DNA of 32,705 bases from Desulfuromonadales bacterium (GTDB lineage Bacteria; Desulfobacterota; Desulfuromonadia; Desulfuromonadales; BM103), in assembly GCA_030145205.1 (NCBI GenBank), contig JAQYVZ010000030.1:1-32705 (forward strand), written 5' to 3'. Shown here piece by piece: positions 7,314 through 15,207 of the stretch (its first letter is position 1; each line of letters opens with the position of its first letter). The notes beneath the pieces are model-generated. The model did no database searches. It was not told the DNA's origin and saw only the letters and a program-made list of their open reading frames with translations. Made by a program: the position numbers and the translations under genes.

Positions 7314-8582
7314 TTAGGTGCAGTTGTCGCCGGTGGCGGTCAGGTCGTTGTCGTGGGCGTTTTCTTGCCAGTTACCCTCGGTCCAGCTGTCGATGCCTTC
7401 CTGGAAGTAAGTCGGGTCCAGTAGGTGTTTGCGGGTTTCGGAGCCGTGTGGGTTTGCCATGTGGCAGTCCTGGCACATTTCGCCGTCATGTTTTCGAATA
7501 TGCAGTTCTTCGGGAATACCATTGTCTGTTCCGTCTGCATCTTCGCCATCAAAACCGCTGCCTTGAAAGGTTTGTGGGTGGCAGTTGAAGCACCAGACGT
7601 TGGTGGTTTCACTGGAGCTGTTGGAGTTCGGAATTGCGGAAGTTGCACTCCAGGTCGTATAGGGGCTGCCGCTAGGCACCTTGAGGACATTGTTGTAATT
7701 GGAGCCGTGCACCCCTTCAGGCCCGACTCCGGCATCGCTGGGACCGTGGCAGTCGGAGCAGAGCATCTTGGCAGTACGCAGAACCGCATTAGATGCGCCG
7801 GAGTAGCGGGTCATCATGACGCCGACATAGGTACTGTTGAAGGTGGCGGTTGATGCAATTTTGCGAGTGTAGCCGGTTTTGTCGCCTTCGACGTAGTGGT
7901 AGCTGTCGTTGTTCATGTTGAATTCATCAGCCGTTGTTCTGGAGTTTGCAGTCCAGGAGCTGTGACACTTGAAACAGACTTTGTACTGCTCGAAGGTGCT
8001 GGTGACCGTTACAAAGGTGTAAGTGATGGTTCCACCTGCGACGGGGGTGCTCGGATTCACTCCGGTCGCGCCGATAATTGGCCCTTTCGCGGCAGAGGTT
8101 GCGTCATATCCCGGAGCAACGATCGCATTTGCCACGTGTGGGTTGTGACAGTCAGTACACTCTGCATGGCGGCTGGTGCTGGTAAAAGCAGAAGAGGTGC
8201 TCTCATGGGCGCGATGGACACCATCAGTCGATGTGAGTCGAGGGTGCTTGTTGGTCTTACTGAATTGAGCAGCAATGTCGGTCGAGGCCGGACTGCCGTC
8301 ATGGCAGCTCAGGCAGAGATCCTGCTCCATGTCAAAGCCGAGGTAGGCGTCCGGGCCGCCAGTCGGGGTCGGCTCGGAGCCATCCAGACTGGCATGTTGC
8401 TCATGACAATGGCCGCAGTTGCCGGTGGCGTAGTTCGTGTTGCCGCGATCCACTCCATCGGTGGTGTCGCCATGCGAGGAATTGGCATAGAGGCCGGCCA
8501 TGGTCGGAGCCGCAGTCAGAAAGACAAAAAACAGCGCCCCATAAAAGATAAGCAAACGGAAAAGTCGTTTATTCAGTGTCAT
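7314..8582 (-). CDS. Secreted seven-heme c-type cytochrome, module A
   Basis: A 422-residue protein with a signal peptide (about 1-29, ending TMA) and seven CxxCH heme-binding motifs at C56, C90, C142, C203, C275, C331 and C370. Additional His residues (for example HNPH and VHGSNY) could be axial ligands. It would sit in the periplasm or outside the cell and carry electrons, probably in respiration to extracellular or metal acceptors. The first 95 residues are strongly similar to the module B cytochrome (NYATGNCxHCHEQHASL, EPTPTGGPD, CHDGSP). It heads the module A operon. The product ends abruptly in GDNCT, one Cys short of a further heme motif. No clear ribosome-binding site precedes the ATG at 8582, so the start is less certain than the frame. 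Confidence 0.9.
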   Translation of the reverse strand: MTLNKRLFRLLIFYGALFFVFLTAAPTMAGLYANSSHGDTTDGVDRGNTNYATGNCGHCHEQHASLDGSEPTPTGGPDAYLGFDMEQDLCLSCHDGSPASTDIAAQFSKTNKHPRLTSTDGVHRAHESTSSAFTSTSRHAECTDCHNPHVANAIVAPGYDATSAAKGPIIGATGVNPSTPVAGGTITYTFVTVTSTFEQYKVCFKCHSSWTANSRTTADEFNMNNDSYHYVEGDKTGYTRKIASTATFNSTYVGVMMTRYSGASNAVLRTAKMLCSDCHGPSDAGVGPEGVHGSNYNNVLKVPSGSPYTTWSATSAIPNSNSSSETTNVWCFNCHPQTFQGSGFDGEDADGTDNGIPEELHIRKHDGEMCQDCHMANPHGSETRKHLLDPTYFQEGIDSWTEGNWQENAHDNDLTATGDNCT

Positions 8583-8677
8583 AAGAAGGAGACCGGCAAT
8601 AAGTCGACAAAATATCCATGAGTCGACAACAAAACAAATTAACCCTGGTATGAAAGTGCTCGGTGATTAGCGAATTA

Positions 8678-8707
8678 ATTGTATATGCTTTTTATCAAGA
8701 ATATAAA
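8678..8707 (-). promoter_or_regulatory. Candidate promoter for the module A operon
   Basis: On the minus strand TTTATA (8707-8702, 4/6) and TACAAT (8683-8678, 5/6) are 18 bases apart in an AT-rich tract about 95 bases before the cytochrome start codon. This is assigned by consensus only. Confidence 0.35.
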
Positions 8708-8857
8708 CAGCTTAAGCAAATTGCATGCCTAAGGTTTAACGGGGGGTGTTTTGATTAAGATGGTCGGATATGTCAACCTCTGCGGTGATAGAAAGAAACG
8801 GCTATAGGAAAGGCTCGTCCGGTTTGATCCTTTATGGGAGGCGCATGCTTTTCACTT

Positions 8858-8887
8858 TTTCCATCCATGTAGCGGACATGCTATAGT
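8858..8887 (+). promoter_or_regulatory. Candidate promoter for the thioesterase gene
   Basis: TTTCCA (8858-8863, 4/6) and TATAGT (8882-8887, 5/6) are separated by 18 bases and lie 35 bases before the start codon, leaving a short leader with a CTGGAG ribosome-binding site. This is assigned by consensus only. Confidence 0.4.
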
Positions 8888-8922
8888 TCGGGCGGTTTAT
8901 TTATCATCAATCTGGAGCGCGC

Positions 8923-9426
8923 ATGAAGTACACCATCACGAATCATCAGAACATCTCTAAAAACTGCCTGGTCTGCGGTGTGGAAAACGAGTTCGGCCTG
9001 AAGACCCGCTTCTATGAAACCACCGATAAGGAAGTGGTTGCCCTGTTTCAGCCGATCAAGCAACACCAGAGTTATCCGGACATCACCCATGGCGGTATCT
9101 CGGCGGCGATTCTCGACGAAGTGATTGGTCGGGCGATCATGGCCTTTCACGATGAAAAGTCCTTCGGGGTGACCATCGAGCTGAAAATGCGCTATCGCAA
9201 GCCGGTTCCCTATGGTGTGCAACTCAAGGCAGTCGGCCGGATCACCAACGACAATGGTCGGATGTTCGAAGGCACCGGCGAACTCTATCTGCCGAACGGC
9301 GAGGTGGCGGTCTCTGCTGAAGGGAAGTACCTACGCCGTCGTTTGGAGCAGTTCACCAACAGTGAATTTGTTGACAGCGAGTGGTGGGCGCCAGAGGATG
9401 AACTGCCGGAGGAGATCTCCATCTAA
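8923..9426 (+). CDS. PaaI-family hotdog-fold thioesterase
   Basis: A 167-residue cytoplasmic protein with the N-terminal NCLVCGxEN-GL segment common in this subgroup. The hotdog signature THGGISAAILDEVIGRA (about 55-71) includes the HGG turn and acidic D65 that usually activate water for thioester hydrolysis. The later strand region (ELKMRYRKPVP) is typical of 4HBT domains. It probably hydrolyses an acyl-CoA or acyl-ACP thioester; the substrate cannot be told. A CTGGAG site lies just upstream of the ATG. It is followed after 18 bases by the Mut7-C gene, so the two may be co-transcribed. It lies between the two cytochrome modules but shows no obvious functional tie to them. Confidence 0.85.
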   Translation: MKYTITNHQNISKNCLVCGVENEFGLKTRFYETTDKEVVALFQPIKQHQSYPDITHGGISAAILDEVIGRAIMAFHDEKSFGVTIELKMRYRKPVPYGVQLKAVGRITNDNGRMFEGTGELYLPNGEVAVSAEGKYLRRRLEQFTNSEFVDSEWWAPEDELPEEISI

Positions 9427-9444
9427 AACCTGTCGGGAGACGCC

Positions 9445-10203
9445 GTGGACCATTCCGCCCACTTCCAGTTTTTCGGACGTTTGCAGAACCTGCTGGTTCG
9501 ACCGCACCAGGCTGGCGACGTACTCTATACGTTCACTGAGTACCCGGCGGTCAAAGATGCGATCGAAGCGCTTGGTATCCCGCATACGGAGGTGGCGGCG
9601 CTGGCCATCAATGGAACGAGCGTCTCGTTTGCCTACCCTTTGCAGCACACTGATCGAGTTGAGGTTTATCCGCACGCCTGGCCGCTTACTCTCGCTTCGC
9701 TGGTCAGTTTGACGCCACCACTGCCCGATCCTCCCCGTTTTATCCTCGACGTCCATCTCGGCAAGCTAGCCCGTCGTCTGCGCATGCTCGGTTTCGACTG
9801 CCTGTATCGCAATGATTATGAAGACGCCGAGATTGTGGAGATCGCCTGCCGGGACGACCGCATCGTACTGACTCGCGATCGCGGTCTGCTCAAACGGAAG
9901 CGGGTGGTTTGGGGCTGCCTGCTTGATGGCGACCGATTTCCGGAGCAGTTGCGTGAACTTGAAGCGCGTTACGGACTGCTGGCGGATATCTCCCCCTTGG
10001 GGCGCTGTCCGAATTGTAACGGATTGCTGCAACCGGTGGCAAAGGGGGAGATTCTTGAACGGTTGGAGCCGAAGACCCGTCTCTATTATGATGCGTTCCG
10101 AAGGTGCATCGACTGCGCTCAAATTTACTGGGAGGGAACTCATGCGGAGAAGATTCTTGATTGGGTTCGTGGACTTTGTGCCGCCCGTATGCTAGAAAAG
10201 TAG
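9445..10203 (+). CDS. Ubiquitin-like plus Mut7-C RNase-domain protein
   Basis: A 252-residue two-domain protein. Residues about 1-85 resemble the Ub-Mut7C ubiquitin-like fold. Residues about 97-250 form the Mut7-C domain, with the PIN-like acidic site around D102 (FILDVHLGKLARRLRMLGFD), the DDRIVLTRDRGLLKR segment and a zinc ribbon of C188/C191 and C221/C224. Mut7-C domains are predicted RNases related to the exonuclease domain of animal Mut7; the bacterial role is not established. Translation starts at GTG 9445 after a GGGAGA site. The product is complete and of normal family length. Confidence 0.85.
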   Translation: MDHSAHFQFFGRLQNLLVRPHQAGDVLYTFTEYPAVKDAIEALGIPHTEVAALAINGTSVSFAYPLQHTDRVEVYPHAWPLTLASLVSLTPPLPDPPRFILDVHLGKLARRLRMLGFDCLYRNDYEDAEIVEIACRDDRIVLTRDRGLLKRKRVVWGCLLDGDRFPEQLRELEARYGLLADISPLGRCPNCNGLLQPVAKGEILERLEPKTRLYYDAFRRCIDCAQIYWEGTHAEKILDWVRGLCAARMLEK

Positions 10204-10388
10204 TCAAAAGCCGAAGGGCTCCAGTGATATGGCGATGAAGATTCTGTAATCTTTCTATAGGGTTTGCTTTTCTGGTGAAATTCGTTATGGTATTTAAATT
10301 GCAACAAGTCACTTTCCAGTTGAGTTCAGTCTTGGTAGCATGAGCGGGGGCATGTGACAATTTTGCAGGTCATGAGGTGTGCTTTTTT

Positions 10389-11603
10389 ATGAAGGTTTTT
10401 TTTGCAGCGCTGGTTTTGAGCAGCCTTCTTTGCATTTTCCTGCCACCGTTCGCCTGGGCTGGAGATTATGCCGATTCAGCGCATGGTGATACCTCCATTG
10501 GGGTGGATCGCTCCACCATCGACACTGATTTTTCGAATTACGCTACGGGCAACTGCGCCCATTGCCATGAGCAGCATGCGTCACTGGGTGGGACTGAACC
10601 GACCCCGACCGGTGGACCGGATGACTACCTGCTGTTCGATGTGACCAGCAGTAACACCTTCTGCAATACCTGCCATGATGGCAGCCCGGTAACTGGCGAT
10701 GTCGCCAGCCAGACCACGAAGACCAGTGGTCATGATCCCGCGACAACCAAAACCCCCGGTAATATTAATGCCGTTTGCATGGATTGCCATGATCCCCATG
10801 CCGCGACAGAGGTTGCTCACGTCGAGGCGACTGATGGCAATACTGCTTCGGGAGTGTTGAAAAACGTGGCCGGGGTGCAAGCGACATGGTCTGCACCATC
10901 AAACCCAAGTAATGGTACAGAAACTCTGTCTGCGCCAAGTTATACAGCAACCACCGCCGTGACAAAAGAGTACGAACTCTGTCTGAAATGTCATTCTTCT
11001 TACGCTTGGGGAGCGACCCCGCCGACTGGCTGGACGGATCAAGGCAAGGAGTTTAACCCCCATAACTTCTCCTTTCATCCGGTGACTGAGAGCTCTGCCG
11101 GTCAGCAATGGAACAACACCTTCATTCGCGCTAACCAGACTGCGGCCATGACTGGCAACTGGGCTTTGCCCGCCAACTTGGATGCCCGCATGTATTGCAG
11201 CGATTGTCATGCCGACAATACTGCTGGAGCCCCGAAGGGCCCGCATGGCTCAAATGCTGTTTATATTCTGCGAGCCGTCGGCCCAGGCACTACCTACAAC
11301 AATCTCTGTCTGTTGTGTCATCGGCCTGAGGCTGGCGCGGCTACGTCAGCATTCGGCAACCATACAACGGCAAAGCACCAGTACCCAAGTAATGCTTTGG
11401 GGTGTCTTGGTTGCCATGCTGGGAATATTGGTGTCGGTGGTCGTACCGGAAATGTCCATGGCACGAATTACCGCTGGGCGACGAGTGGCCAGCCTGCGAT
11501 AAAATTTTTGGTAGGGGGCTATATCACTACGTTAACCTCAAATAGCTGTGGTGCTGCAAAAGTCACAGGTTGCGGTGGGCATCCTGGTGGGAAGGGCTAC
11601 TAA
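10389..11603 (+). CDS. Secreted seven-heme c-type cytochrome, module B
   Basis: A 404-residue protein with a signal peptide (about 1-24, ending AWA) and seven CxxCH motifs at C56, C92, C130, C198, C270, C307 and C339. It is a paralogue of the module A cytochrome: the first heme starts at residue 56 in both, and the NYATGNC-HCHEQHASL and EPTPTGGPD stretches are shared. The C-terminus adds an unpaired arrangement, C387 with C395-G-G-H398, that is not a normal heme motif. I prefer the ATG at 10389 because it gives a clean signal peptide; an in-frame GTG at 10377 overlaps the only upstream AGGT site. The gene leads the module B operon, with resB 28 bases downstream. It probably acts in extracytoplasmic electron transfer. 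Confidence 0.9.
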   Translation: MKVFFAALVLSSLLCIFLPPFAWAGDYADSAHGDTSIGVDRSTIDTDFSNYATGNCAHCHEQHASLGGTEPTPTGGPDDYLLFDVTSSNTFCNTCHDGSPVTGDVASQTTKTSGHDPATTKTPGNINAVCMDCHDPHAATEVAHVEATDGNTASGVLKNVAGVQATWSAPSNPSNGTETLSAPSYTATTAVTKEYELCLKCHSSYAWGATPPTGWTDQGKEFNPHNFSFHPVTESSAGQQWNNTFIRANQTAAMTGNWALPANLDARMYCSDCHADNTAGAPKGPHGSNAVYILRAVGPGTTYNNLCLLCHRPEAGAATSAFGNHTTAKHQYPSNALGCLGCHAGNIGVGGRTGNVHGTNYRWATSGQPAIKFLVGGYITTLTSNSCGAAKVTGCGGHPGGKGY

Positions 11604-11631
11604 GCAAACTGTTGATCTTGAGGAAACTTTT

Positions 11632-13023
11632 TTGTTTAGTTTTTTGACCTCACGCCGCATTGTCTCCATTCTGTTGGGAGCTTTCATCGTTCTGTTGGTT
11701 TTGGGAGCCCTGATCCCTCAGGAGAATTCCTCTCCGCTGTTTGAAGTCAACGTATGGCAGAACAATCACCCATTATTGGCTAAAGTTACTCAGGTCGTTG
11801 GCGGAACCAAGCTGTACACGAGTTATCCTTTCCTCGTTGTCTCCGGACTCCTCTTACTGTCTACAGCAATGTGTACTGTCCAGAGAATCGGGCTGCTGAG
11901 AAAAGAGGAATTGCCCTCGATTGATACGGACTTTTCTGTAGAGCTGTCTCCGCAGGCTTTAGAAGAGGGCTATGCTGAAGTCGTGACATATGTTCGTCAT
12001 TGTTTACGCAAGCATGGATGTTTTGCCAAGACTGAGTCCTTCCCCGTGGAAGCGATTGTTGTCGTTCGAAAGGGTGGTCTGGGCCGCTGGGGGTCTGTCC
12101 TGTTCCATTTCAGTTTCCTGATTCTTCTGATTGGAGCTCTCGCGAGTGTCTGGACACGATCGGAAGGGAGCTTCATCTTGACTGAAGGGCAGTCATTTCG
12201 GGGGACGCCGGCCGAGTTTGTCTCTCGGCAGCCAGCGGCCTTACCATGGTACGGTGTTGGCGATTTCGAGATCGTCCTGCAACAGTTCGTGCCCCAAGAA
12301 GGCCAGCCACCGACTTATGCAAGCAAATTGATTTTTAGTCAGGAGGGTAAAGAAGCCGAACGTCTGGATGTTCGTACGTTTCAAGCAGGATCGTATGCTG
12401 GACGGACCTTCTACCAGAAAGAACATGGTTTCTCTCCTCGGTTTCTCGTCAAAACAGCAGCCGGACAGGATCTTTTTGACGGCTTCGTCGCCTTGGCCTC
12501 AAGCTTTTCAGACGATGAGGTTCGCTACGAGAATGTTTTTTCCATTGTTGAGGGCAGTTTGAAAATTGAAGGACAATTGTTTCCGGATGCAGTCCAAAAA
12601 GCGGGCCAATGGCGTTCCCTGTCTCCCAAGCCGAACCGCCCGGTTTTCCTGGCCCGTATTGAACAAAGGGGCGTCCCGGTTTTTGAAGGGCCGATCCCGT
12701 TAGGCGAAGCCCTGGAGCTCGAAGGTCTGCAAATCAGTTTCACGGAACTGCGCTACTGGAGCGGACTGCAGATGGTGACGGACCTCGGAGTGCCGATCCT
12801 GTATGCGGGCTTCTTCTTGGGCTGTCTCGGTTTGGTGCTACGGACTCTGATCTCCAGTGAAACCTTTTGGCTGAAAGCGGTGCCGTCGGCGGAGACAACA
12901 TCCTTGGTTCTCTACGGGGCCGCCGAAAGAGATCAGGCGCTGTTTGCGGAAAAATTCCAAGTCCTGGTCGACGAGCTGCGTGCCGGGTTACGTGAAATGA
13001 AAGGTGATACGATTCGTGAATGA
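11632..13023 (+). CDS. resB: ResB/CcsB-family cytochrome c biogenesis protein, module B
   Basis: A 463-residue ResB homologue. The first helix (about 10-28, ending GALIPQE) and the second (about 67-85) match the ResB N-terminus. The segment GLGRWGSVLFHFSFLILLIGALASVW is the conserved third helix with its His. A periplasmic domain and a final helix (VPILYAGFFLGCLGLVL) follow. I choose the TTG at 11632: it has a GAGGAA site six bases upstream and directly precedes the conserved start. Longer in-frame starts (11548) would lie inside the cytochrome gene. The stop region overlaps the next gene, ccsA. With CcsA it should form a heme-attachment complex, plausibly dedicated to the cytochrome encoded just upstream. 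Confidence 0.88.
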   Translation: MFSFLTSRRIVSILLGAFIVLLVLGALIPQENSSPLFEVNVWQNNHPLLAKVTQVVGGTKLYTSYPFLVVSGLLLLSTAMCTVQRIGLLRKEELPSIDTDFSVELSPQALEEGYAEVVTYVRHCLRKHGCFAKTESFPVEAIVVVRKGGLGRWGSVLFHFSFLILLIGALASVWTRSEGSFILTEGQSFRGTPAEFVSRQPAALPWYGVGDFEIVLQQFVPQEGQPPTYASKLIFSQEGKEAERLDVRTFQAGSYAGRTFYQKEHGFSPRFLVKTAAGQDLFDGFVALASSFSDDEVRYENVFSIVEGSLKIEGQLFPDAVQKAGQWRSLSPKPNRPVFLARIEQRGVPVFEGPIPLGEALELEGLQISFTELRYWSGLQMVTDLGVPILYAGFFLGCLGLVLRTLISSETFWLKAVPSAETTSLVLYGAAERDQALFAEKFQVLVDELRAGLREMKGDTIRE

Positions 13024-13819
13024 CACCGCTCTGTTCTGGATCGCCCTGGCAGGCTACTTGGTGGCTATTATTCTGCTGCTGGTGAGTTTAAAGAAGGACG
13101 AAGCTCTGGCCGCGAAGGGGGTCTGGGTCGTCTGCGTCGCTCTGGTCGTGCATACCGTTTCACTGGGTCTGCGCTGGCAGGCGGCGGGGCACCTGCCGGG
13201 CAACGACCTCTACGAGTTGAACTCGGTCGGTGGTTGGTTGACTGTGGCAATTTACCTCTGGATTCAGTACCAGTACCCGAAATTCCGAGGACTGGGCGCG
13301 GTGATTTTGCTGCTGACCATTGGCATGATGCTGTACGGGGTCAGCAAACCGCATGCGATTGCGCCCCTTTCCGATGAGTACCAGAGCGGCTGGTTCTTCG
13401 TACATATCCTCTCGGCATTTTACGCTTATGGTTGCTACGTGATCGCGACCTCGGCCGGACTGCTCTACCTGGTGCGTCACTACCGCGGCGGTCCGTTCTC
13501 CGAGCGACTGCCTTCCCAGGATCTGCTCGAAAATCTCAATGGCCGGCTGATTGGCTACGGTTTCTGCAGCCATGCTATCATGTTAACGTCCGGTGCGATC
13601 TGGGCCAACAGTGCCTGGGGCCGTTACTGGGGATGGGATCCGGTGGAAACCTGGTCGCTGATTACCTGGCTGGTCTACGCGTTCCACCTGCATGCTCGCA
13701 CTTTCCTGCACTGGAAAGGCCAGCGTCTGGCCTGGATCTCGGTGGTGGCGCTGATCACCATCGTATTTACCTTCTGGGGGGTGCCGCACCTGCCCACTCA
13801 GCCTGGACAACCTGGATAA
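13016..13819 (+). CDS. ccsA: CcsA/ResC-family heme-handling membrane protein, module B
   Basis: About 267 residues and eight membrane helices, with the heme-handling signature WGRYWGWDPVETWSLITWLV and the conserved HTVSLGLRWQAAGHLP segment. The partner is the ResB encoded directly upstream, whose last eight bases overlap this gene. Two GTG starts are possible. The one at 13016 is spaced about nine bases from AAGGTG and is preferred; the one at 13004 lies within that site. The reaction is System II heme delivery and ligation at the outer face of the inner membrane. It is co-directional with all the module B genes. Confidence 0.9.
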   Translation: MNDTALFWIALAGYLVAIILLLVSLKKDEALAAKGVWVVCVALVVHTVSLGLRWQAAGHLPGNDLYELNSVGGWLTVAIYLWIQYQYPKFRGLGAVILLLTIGMMLYGVSKPHAIAPLSDEYQSGWFFVHILSAFYAYGCYVIATSAGLLYLVRHYRGGPFSERLPSQDLLENLNGRLIGYGFCSHAIMLTSGAIWANSAWGRYWGWDPVETWSLITWLVYAFHLHARTFLHWKGQRLAWISVVALITIVFTFWGVPHLPTQPGQPG

Positions 13820-14215
13820 ATGATGACAGTCGATCTGCTAATTATTCTGAATAACTTTTTTCACGATCTGGCTTCGGCCATGTGGTTTTGTGGCACTCTG
13901 ACTCTGTTGGCGCTGTTGCGCGCCGGCAAACAGGACGGTCATCCCGAAGTGGCCGCTTTCTCCCGCCAACTGTTTCGCCGGGTGTCCAAAGTCACCAATG
14001 TCAGTCTGGCCGCGGTGGTGCTGGGCGGTGTGGTGCGGGCCATTAATTACCAGGAATATGAATGGTTGCCAGCCCTGGGTCGTGATCAAGTGGGCCTGCT
14101 GGTGGTCAAGCACATCCTGCTGACCGGCATCGTGGTTGGCGGCATCTACTTGCAGGTGCGCATGGCGCGACAGTTCAGGCAGGCTCAGGATGCGGAGCGG
14201 ACATCGGTATCATGA
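13820..14215 (+). CDS. Small four-helix membrane protein, CopD/HemJ-like
   Basis: A 131-residue integral membrane protein with about three or four helices. The first helix contains FHDLASAMWFCG and a later one VVKHILLTGIVVGG, so a His in the first helix and a Lys-His pair in a late one are conserved-looking polar residues inside the membrane. This pattern resembles the CopD/DUF2269 and HemJ (protoporphyrinogen oxidase) group of heme-binding membrane proteins, but the similarity is loose and I would not assign a reaction. It starts directly after the ccsA stop and overlaps the next gene by four bases (ATGA), so it belongs to the module B operon. A role in heme handling or porphyrin oxidation is a guess from the fold and neighbours. 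Confidence 0.75.
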   Translation: MMTVDLLIILNNFFHDLASAMWFCGTLTLLALLRAGKQDGHPEVAAFSRQLFRRVSKVTNVSLAAVVLGGVVRAINYQEYEWLPALGRDQVGLLVVKHILLTGIVVGGIYLQVRMARQFRQAQDAERTSVS

Positions 14216-15207
14216 AACGTTCCCGGTTGTTCCTCCAACTGTTGATTCTTGCCGGCTGCGGGCTGATAGTCTATCTGCTGTTCCATCCGGAACTGTTTGT
14301 TGCTCCATCCGGCGATCATGATCAGAACCTGCTGACGGCAAACGAGGCTCGCGTTGCGCAGCCCGCGCCAGAGTTAACGGTCCGCCCGACCTACCGCTCC
14401 AGCATCGACTGCGGCCAACGTACTCCGCAGGCACTGGCGTTGGATGGCGAACAGCTGGTGGTCGCCTATCGTCGCCTCAACCTTGTCGATTTTTTTGCCG
14501 CCAGTGGGGAGCGTTTGGCCTTTTTCGACCCCTTCCCGAGGGGGGAGATGAACATCTCGTCTTTGTACGTTGACGATCAGGGCCAGCTTTACATCACCGA
14601 CTTCGCCAACCGCTCTCTGCTGATGTTCGACGCGCAGCGCAATTTCCGGCACTTTTTTCCCTCTGGACAGGGCACGGCAGCCGCCCGGCCACAACTGCCG
14701 GTCAGTCTCCGCGGGAGCGACAAGTTGCTTGTGGTTGCCGACCTGGGGGATAATACAGTGAAGAGCTACCTGCCGCAGGGAGAATATGTGCTCTCGCTGT
14801 CGCAGGAAGCGTCTGGGACGCCGGAACCCTGGCATCCGTTTGACGTCGCCTTGACCGATGATGGCCGCATTCTGGTCAGCGACATTCGGGGGAAGAAGAT
14901 CCTGGCGTTTTCCTGTGCCGGTAAATTTGCCTACGCTTTTGCCGACCCGGACAAAGGGGACGGCCCGCAAAAACCTGGCTCCATGGCGATCGACAGCCTG
15001 GGTCGGGTCCACCTGGTTGACAGCGGCAGCCACCAGATTTTCGTCTACGATAACTTCGGCCGTTTCTTGTTTACTTATGGGCGGCTAGGCTCTATCGGCA
15101 CGGGCATGCGGGTGCCGACCGCGATCGCCATCGACACCGAAAAGAATCTCGTCTACATCGCTGACAGCGGCAACCGTCAGATTGATGTCTGGAGTTTACC
15201 TGAATAA
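14212..15207 (+). CDS. Membrane-anchored NHL-repeat beta-propeller protein
   Basis: A 331-residue protein with one N-terminal helix (about 7-25) followed by a periplasmic domain of about five or six NHL-type repeats. These are recognisable by motifs such as GQLYITDFANRSLLMFD, GRILVSDIRGKKILAF, GRVHLVDSGSHQIFVYD and NLVYIADSGNRQIDVW. NHL propellers are binding scaffolds; in metal-respiring bacteria they often accompany cytochrome genes. The ATG overlaps the stop of the upstream membrane gene, and the radical SAM gene begins immediately after its TAA, so it is embedded in the module B operon. Module A lacks a counterpart. A role in holding the cytochrome or its maturation complex is inference. 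Confidence 0.85.
   Translation: MKRSRLFLQLLILAGCGLIVYLLFHPELFVAPSGDHDQNLLTANEARVAQPAPELTVRPTYRSSIDCGQRTPQALALDGEQLVVAYRRLNLVDFFAASGERLAFFDPFPRGEMNISSLYVDDQGQLYITDFANRSLLMFDAQRNFRHFFPSGQGTAAARPQLPVSLRGSDKLLVVADLGDNTVKSYLPQGEYVLSLSQEASGTPEPWHPFDVALTDDGRILVSDIRGKKILAFSCAGKFAYAFADPDKGDGPQKPGSMAIDSLGRVHLVDSGSHQIFVYDNFGRFLFTYGRLGSIGTGMRVPTAIAIDTEKNLVYIADSGNRQIDVWSLPE

Larger units (their letters stand above)
8583..8922. other. Divergent spacer between module A and the thioesterase gene
   Basis: This 340-base stretch separates the minus-strand cytochrome gene from the plus-strand thioesterase gene. It is AT-rich around 8660-8760 and holds one candidate promoter for each direction. I find no convincing small coding frame, riboswitch or strong hairpin in it. 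Confidence 0.6.

Noticed and set aside
10204-10388. Cyclic-di-GMP or other riboswitch upstream of the module B cytochrome
   Set aside because: Such elements are common before cytochrome genes in Geobacter relatives, but I could not find the conserved core bases or a matching stem pattern here.
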